A stretch of 8,316 nucleotides of DNA from NCBI GenBank assembly GCA_949289715.1, contig CASEPJ010000119.1, forward strand, positions 1 through 8,316, read 5' to 3'. The notes beneath the pieces are model-generated. The model was given only the letters and a program-made list of their open reading frames with translations, was not told the DNA's origin and made no database searches. The DNA comes from an uncultured Clostridia bacterium. GTDB lineage: Bacteria > Bacillota > Clostridia > Christensenellales > CASEPJ01. Positions 5,375 to 8,316 of the stretch are shown here, piece after piece. The translations under genes and the position numbers were made by a program. Positions within the stretch are counted from its first letter, which is position 1. Every line of letters begins with the position of its first letter.

Positions 5375-6238
5375 ATGAGATATATATCCGAAATAATAGG
5401 CAAACCCCTTATTTCTTTATATGAAGGTGAAAAACTCGGCATAATCACAGACATTTACACTAATAAAAACTATACCCGTTTGGCATGGCTTATCGTAGAA
5501 TATTCTTTTGAAACTCTACAGATTAAAAAAGCGGTTAAACTGAATTCGGTTTATTCCATAGGTTTAGATGCCGTAATGGTATATAATAAAGATAAAGTAT
5601 GCGATATCAGTTTTGCGGCTCAAGCAAAAAAGGTACTCGATTCGGATGTTTTTACCATAGACGGAGAATTAGTGGGAAAGGTCAAGGATATAAAAATAGA
5701 AAACAATGAAATAAAGTCTTTTATTCTTGACAACGGCAAAGAAACCGACAATAAAAAATTACTCTCCAGTTTAGGCGACACTTTAATTCTTTTTAAAGAT
5801 AAAAAAATTAAAATACCGAGCCCCAAATTAGATAAAATAGACGAAAAAGACAAGCGTTTGTATAAACAGTCGAATAATACTAAAAATATTGTTTATATGC
5901 CCATTGAATCGGTCGACGGTTTTAAAAACAATAACGATGAACGTTTGGAAAGCGAAATTTCCAACGACACCCCAAACGATAATAAACCTACCGATACAGC
6001 TCTGCTATGCGATTATCCTAATCCCTCAAAAATCGAGCAAAATATTGCAATAAACACCTTACCCCCAAAAATACTTTCCGATTTTACCTTTTTAATAGGA
6101 AGAAAAACCACCGCCGATATATACAATAAAGCTAAACTTAAAATCATTAAGGCTAATAGTTTAATTACGGCAAATATAGTTGACATTGCAAGAAAAAATC
6201 ATATGCTTATAGAATTGACAAGGTGCAGCAAAAAGTAA
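5375..6238 (+). CDS. Protein with two PRC-barrel domains and a basic C-terminal domain
   Basis: The protein has 287 residues. The first PRC-barrel domain spans about residues 1-75 (SEIIGKPLISLYEGEKLGII, then TDIYTN). The second spans about 83-147 (AKKVLDSDVFTIDGELVGKV, then KDIKIENNEIKSFIL). PRC barrels are small beta folds found in the RNA-processing factor RimM, in photosynthetic reaction centre H subunits and in many uncharacterised proteins. Residues 148-230 are a polar Asn/Asp/Lys-rich linker. Residues about 233-285 form a compact conserved-looking end: DFTFLIGRKTTADIY, then a KAKLKIIKANSLIT-like strand-turn and ARKNHMLIELT. I know this end from clostridial PRC-barrel proteins but not its function. 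There is no signal peptide or membrane segment, so the protein is probably cytoplasmic. Its strong ribosome binding site is GGGAGG. It is transcribed away from rplM and convergent with the glycoside-hydrolase-like gene. The molecular role is unknown. Confidence 0.85.
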   Translation: MRYISEIIGKPLISLYEGEKLGIITDIYTNKNYTRLAWLIVEYSFETLQIKKAVKLNSVYSIGLDAVMVYNKDKVCDISFAAQAKKVLDSDVFTIDGELVGKVKDIKIENNEIKSFILDNGKETDNKKLLSSLGDTLILFKDKKIKIPSPKLDKIDEKDKRLYKQSNNTKNIVYMPIESVDGFKNNNDERLESEISNDTPNDNKPTDTALLCDYPNPSKIEQNIAINTLPPKILSDFTFLIGRKTTADIYNKAKLKIIKANSLITANIVDIARKNHMLIELTRCSKK

Positions 6239-6342
6239 TTATTATAAAATTTTTTATCGGCATAATATTTTTAGAAGCGGATTATTAATAAAATTTATAA
6301 TAGACAGTTTGCGTTATTGACATATTATAATTTTATTCCCTT

Positions 6343-6368
6343 GCAAACACTGCTGGGCAGCTTTTTGC
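6343..6368. repeat. Hairpin-forming element downstream of the PRC-barrel gene
   Basis: GCAAA (6343-6347) pairs with TTTGC (6364-6368). After a small internal loop, CTGC (6350-6353) pairs with GCAG (6357-6360) around a TGG loop. The core CTGCTGGGCAG is G+C-rich in an otherwise very A+T-rich stretch. No T-tract follows, so it is not a standard terminator. It could be a processing or stability structure at the end of the PRC-barrel transcript. Confidence 0.4.
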
Positions 6369-6544
6369 TATTATCGATTGTTGCCTTTTTAAAATTGTTT
6401 TATTTAGCTGTATTTTTATAACCGTTTTAAAAAATTCGGTTTTACTTTTCGCATAAAAAGTTCAATTTTATTCGTAAACGGCGTAACGGACTTTTAAGTT
6501 TTATACTTTTTTAAGTCAATACCCTTGCTTTTTTTAAAATAAAT

Positions 6545-6570
6545 TTTTTTAAAGATTAATCTTTTAAAAA
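6545..6570. repeat. 26-bp near-perfect palindrome
   Basis: The core AAAGATTAATCTTT (6551-6564) is a perfect 14-bp palindrome. Beyond one T-T mismatch (6550/6565), TTTTT (6545-6549) pairs with AAAAA (6566-6570). It could be a protein-binding site or a weak A+T hairpin. Its place between convergent genes argues against an ordinary operator. Confidence 0.4.
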
Positions 6571-6810
6571 TAACAAACTTTTTTAGTTTAAATAAAAATA
6601 AAGGTCTATAAAACAATATTTCCTTTTCATTTTCAATAAAGTTCAAAAACTACTGCCCCTACAAAATTTTAACGCTAAGCGGTAAGACGTTATTTAAATT
6701 TAAAATTAAAATATCAATACACAGGTTCAATTTATACTTTTTTTCACATTGGCTTTTCATTTTTGTTAATTTTTTGGTTCTGTTTTACTATTATTTCATT
6801 TTTCTATTAT

Positions 6811-6852
6811 AAACAAAAAGGAATGAACTGTTTTGCTCATTCCTTTTTGTTT
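6811..6852. terminator. Bidirectional terminator between the PRC-barrel and glycoside-hydrolase-like genes
   Basis: AAACAAAAAGGAATGA (6811-6826) and TCATTCCTTTTTGTTT (6837-6852) form a perfect 16-bp stem with a 10-base loop. On either strand the 3' arm ends in a T-rich run, so it can act in both directions. It lies 67 bases past the stop of the minus-strand gene, which it most likely terminates, and it is the strongest terminator downstream of the PRC-barrel gene. Confidence 0.85.
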
Positions 6853-6919
6853 ATCCCCGCCAATTTTTCTATTTTTTCAGCGAAGTTTAATATGGAGTAA
6901 TACTAAATGTATGTGGTAT

Positions 6920-8316
6920 TTAAGCATTAAAGGACAATGCAGAGTAAGCTTTTGCAGAATCTTTAAGCAACCCTTGACTTTCAACGTTTACAACGGATGC
7001 AGAAGTCAAAGATTCTTGCCCTACGCCTAAAAGATAACGCATAGTCTGGTCGATTAAATAAGGTGCCAGTACAGAATCTCCGAAGGCGAAATTGAAAGTA
7101 CTTTGAATAATCGTACCGTCTCCTTTTTTAAATTCCGACATATACGATCCGGTTTGCAAACTGTCGGGAACGTTATCTCTGATTAATATTTTACCAATGA
7201 GCGAATGACTCAAAGGATTTTCTTTATCTTCTGTGATAACGTTTGTCGTATACATATTTATAAATTGCAATCCTCCGTATCCTTTAGATGCCAGAGATTG
7301 AACTATTTGATGATCCTCTTTGGGGAAATTCATAAATACATATTGTGAATAATAGGTTCCGTTTTCGACTTTGAGGACTTCACTGCCGGTACCTGCATAA
7401 AAGACTTTACCGCCGTTATTTAAATATTCGATTTGACTAGCACTTAAAGAACCGAAAGCTACCAATAAATCGGGATTAGAACCGTCAACCCAATCGGTTG
7501 CAAAAGGATATTTTTCTTTAAAATTATAAGAACTGCTGTCCCCGGAAACCATTACGGTTTTGCCGGCTATTTCAGATGCGGAAAGATATGCATTTGGATA
7601 GACAAATATATCCCATGAAGAACTCGTATAATAATCGTTATCCGCAGTCAAAATCAAATTCAACGTGAACTGTTCCGCTTTAGTAACCGAAGGCATATTA
7701 ATTTGCGCACTGTCAAAGAAGAAATATTGCCCGTTTGCTATATTCACGCCGCTTTGCAAAGTTCCGTAAGATACAACCGTATCCGAAGCATTTACAACTT
7801 CATATTTTAAGGTTGCGTTAGTTATATCCATTCCGCTATAATGCGAAATAGTAGGATTTATTGTTGTAGATACTCCTCCGATATAATTTAAAATTGTATC
7901 GTCCATTAGCAAAGTGGTTTCTTTAAGAAATGTTGTATCGGCCGAATCGAATTTTACATCGCCCGCTTCATCGAAAAATCCTGCGACGCTATGTCCTATA
8001 TCTTGGATAATGGTAATAAAATAAGCTGCCACGTCGTCTGCTTTTTTTGTTTCCTGAACATACCACATTTTCGAAACAAGACTGTTATCCTGTGATTTTG
8101 CTATAATGTCTTTTATCTGTTCGTCGCTGTAACCCAAATTTTTCAAATAGATGTCGGCACGGAAAGGATCGTCTACTACTTCCCAGTTCCACGGAATTTC
8201 TCCGCCGTTTGCCTCTATTATTTTATCGAAATCTGCAAAAGCGGGATAATCTGCATACTCTCCGAAAACAAGCGGTTTTGTTTCAACGGCATTTCTTCCG
8301 GCAGCAATGCTGATAG
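6920..8316 (-). CDS. C-terminal part of a large glycoside-hydrolase-like protein (GH2-type barrel end plus GATase-like domain), N-terminus outside window
   Basis: The frame is open from the right edge to a TAA at 6920-6922, giving 464 visible residues. A TTG near 8146 could be taken as a start, but 56 in-frame residues precede it without a break, so the gene continues beyond the window. Visible residues 1-125 look like the end of a glycosidase TIM barrel. ETKPLVFGEYADYP resembles the GH2 nucleophile strand, with Glu19 the candidate. SKMWYVQETKKADDVAAYFI, then TIIQDIGHSVAGFFDEAG, resembles the closing barrel helix and the substrate-side loop. Residues about 150-240 look like an immunoglobulin-type beta domain. 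Residues about 245-430 resemble a glutamine-amidotransferase-like alpha/beta domain found at the end of some glycosidases (PDLLVAFGSLSASQIEYLNN, then GGKVFYAGTGSE). A signal peptide cannot be assessed. The substrate is unknown and the exact family is tentative. The gene call itself is secure. Confidence 0.8.
   Translation of the reverse strand, partial: ISIAAGRNAVETKPLVFGEYADYPAFADFDKIIEANGGEIPWNWEVVDDPFRADIYLKNLGYSDEQIKDIIAKSQDNSLVSKMWYVQETKKADDVAAYFITIIQDIGHSVAGFFDEAGDVKFDSADTTFLKETTLLMDDTILNYIGGVSTTINPTISHYSGMDITNATLKYEVVNASDTVVSYGTLQSGVNIANGQYFFFDSAQINMPSVTKAEQFTLNLILTADNDYYTSSSWDIFVYPNAYLSASEIAGKTVMVSGDSSSYNFKEKYPFATDWVDGSNPDLLVAFGSLSASQIEYLNNGGKVFYAGTGSEVLKVENGTYYSQYVFMNFPKEDHQIVQSLASKGYGGLQFINMYTTNVITEDKENPLSHSLIGKILIRDNVPDSLQTGSYMSEFKKGDGTIIQSTFNFAFGDSVLAPYLIDQTMRYLLGVGQESLTSASVVNVESQGLLKDSAKAYSALSFNA

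Larger units (their letters stand above)
6239..6810. other. Long A+T-rich gene-free region between convergent genes
   Basis: About 570 bases lie between the PRC-barrel stop and the terminator hairpin. I see no convincing gene, tRNA or known RNA. Structured spots are a hairpin at 6343-6368, paired GACTT/AAGTC arms at 6489-6516 with inner AAGT/ACTT pairing, and a near-perfect palindrome at 6545-6570. A stop-free stretch at 6275-6421 encodes a hydrophobic peptide but lacks an ATG and a ribosome binding site. The region would be the 3' untranslated part of the PRC-barrel transcript if transcription ends only at 6811-6852. Confidence 0.65.

Noticed and set aside
5620..5853. Open frame of 77 codons on the minus strand
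   Set aside because: It lies entirely inside the PRC-barrel gene on the opposite strand, has no ribosome binding site, and its low-complexity Ser/Leu/Phe content is what the antisense of a Lys/Asp-rich gene gives.
6317..6331. TTGACA followed by TATAAT, resembling a promoter
   Set aside because: The two boxes are only 3 bases apart instead of about 17, and neither has a suitable partner at the right distance.
6833..7030. Open frame of 65 codons on the plus strand
   Set aside because: It starts inside the terminator loop and runs antisense through the end of the glycoside-hydrolase-like gene. It has no ribosome binding site and is a shadow.
8144..8146. TTG as the start codon of the glycoside-hydrolase-like gene
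   Set aside because: The same frame continues upstream without a stop to the window edge, with protein-like sequence including the KPLVFGEY motif. The true start is outside.
1..8316. CRISPR arrays, tRNA or rRNA genes, insertion sequences, phage genes
   Set aside because: I looked on both strands and saw no regular spaced repeats, cloverleaf-like sequences, rRNA segments or transposase/integrase motifs.

Overview
The window is an A+T-rich bacterial chromosome segment, most likely from a low-GC Firmicute (Clostridia-like). Supporting points are the strong AGGAGG-type ribosome binding sites, the rplM-rpsI pair, an L13 whose first residues (MKTFMAKAETVERKW) look like Firmicute L13, an Amidase_6-type protein and a two-domain PRC-barrel protein of a kind common in Clostridia. 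This assignment is inference from sequence style, not a database match. No rRNA, tRNA, CRISPR array, transposase or phage gene is visible.

Layout, left to right. (1) 1-750, minus: an unrecognised protein that runs off the left edge, so its C-terminus is missing. (2) 861-3056, minus: a 731-residue U32-family protein with a DUF3656-like region, resembling the RlhA-type RNA-hydroxylation enzymes rather than a secreted protease. It is upstream of gene 1 on the same strand, 110 bases away, and no terminator is visible between them. (3) 3057-3455: a gene-free divergent region with a good minus-strand promoter candidate and several palindromes. (4) 3456-3980, plus: a small cytoplasmic Amidase_6 / NlpC-P60-like cysteine hydrolase candidate. 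(5) 4232-4259: a strong hairpin terminator shared by the amidase gene and rpsI, which converge on it. (6) 4285-5140, minus: rpsI and rplM, a two-gene ribosomal protein operon with a full-consensus sigma-A promoter (TTGACA-17-TATAAT) and a short leader hairpin. (7) 5375-6238, plus: a PRC-barrel protein divergent from rplM. (8) 6239-6919: a long, extremely A+T-rich convergent intergenic region with hairpins and a 16-bp-stem terminator. (9) 6920-8316, minus: the last 464 residues of a large glycoside-hydrolase-like protein, whose N-terminus lies beyond the right edge.

Functional picture. The firmest part is the translation theme: L13 and S9 are ribosomal proteins, and the U32/DUF3656 protein probably modifies RNA. 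The amidase, PRC-barrel and glycoside-hydrolase genes have separate promoters and orientations, and nothing shows that they act together. I do not see a convincing new multi-gene system. The points most worth a second look are the leader hairpin at the start of the rplM transcript, the palindrome on the U32 promoter, the altered C-terminal cysteine region of the U32 protein, the domain composition of the glycoside-hydrolase-like C-terminus, and the structured 680-base gap before that gene.
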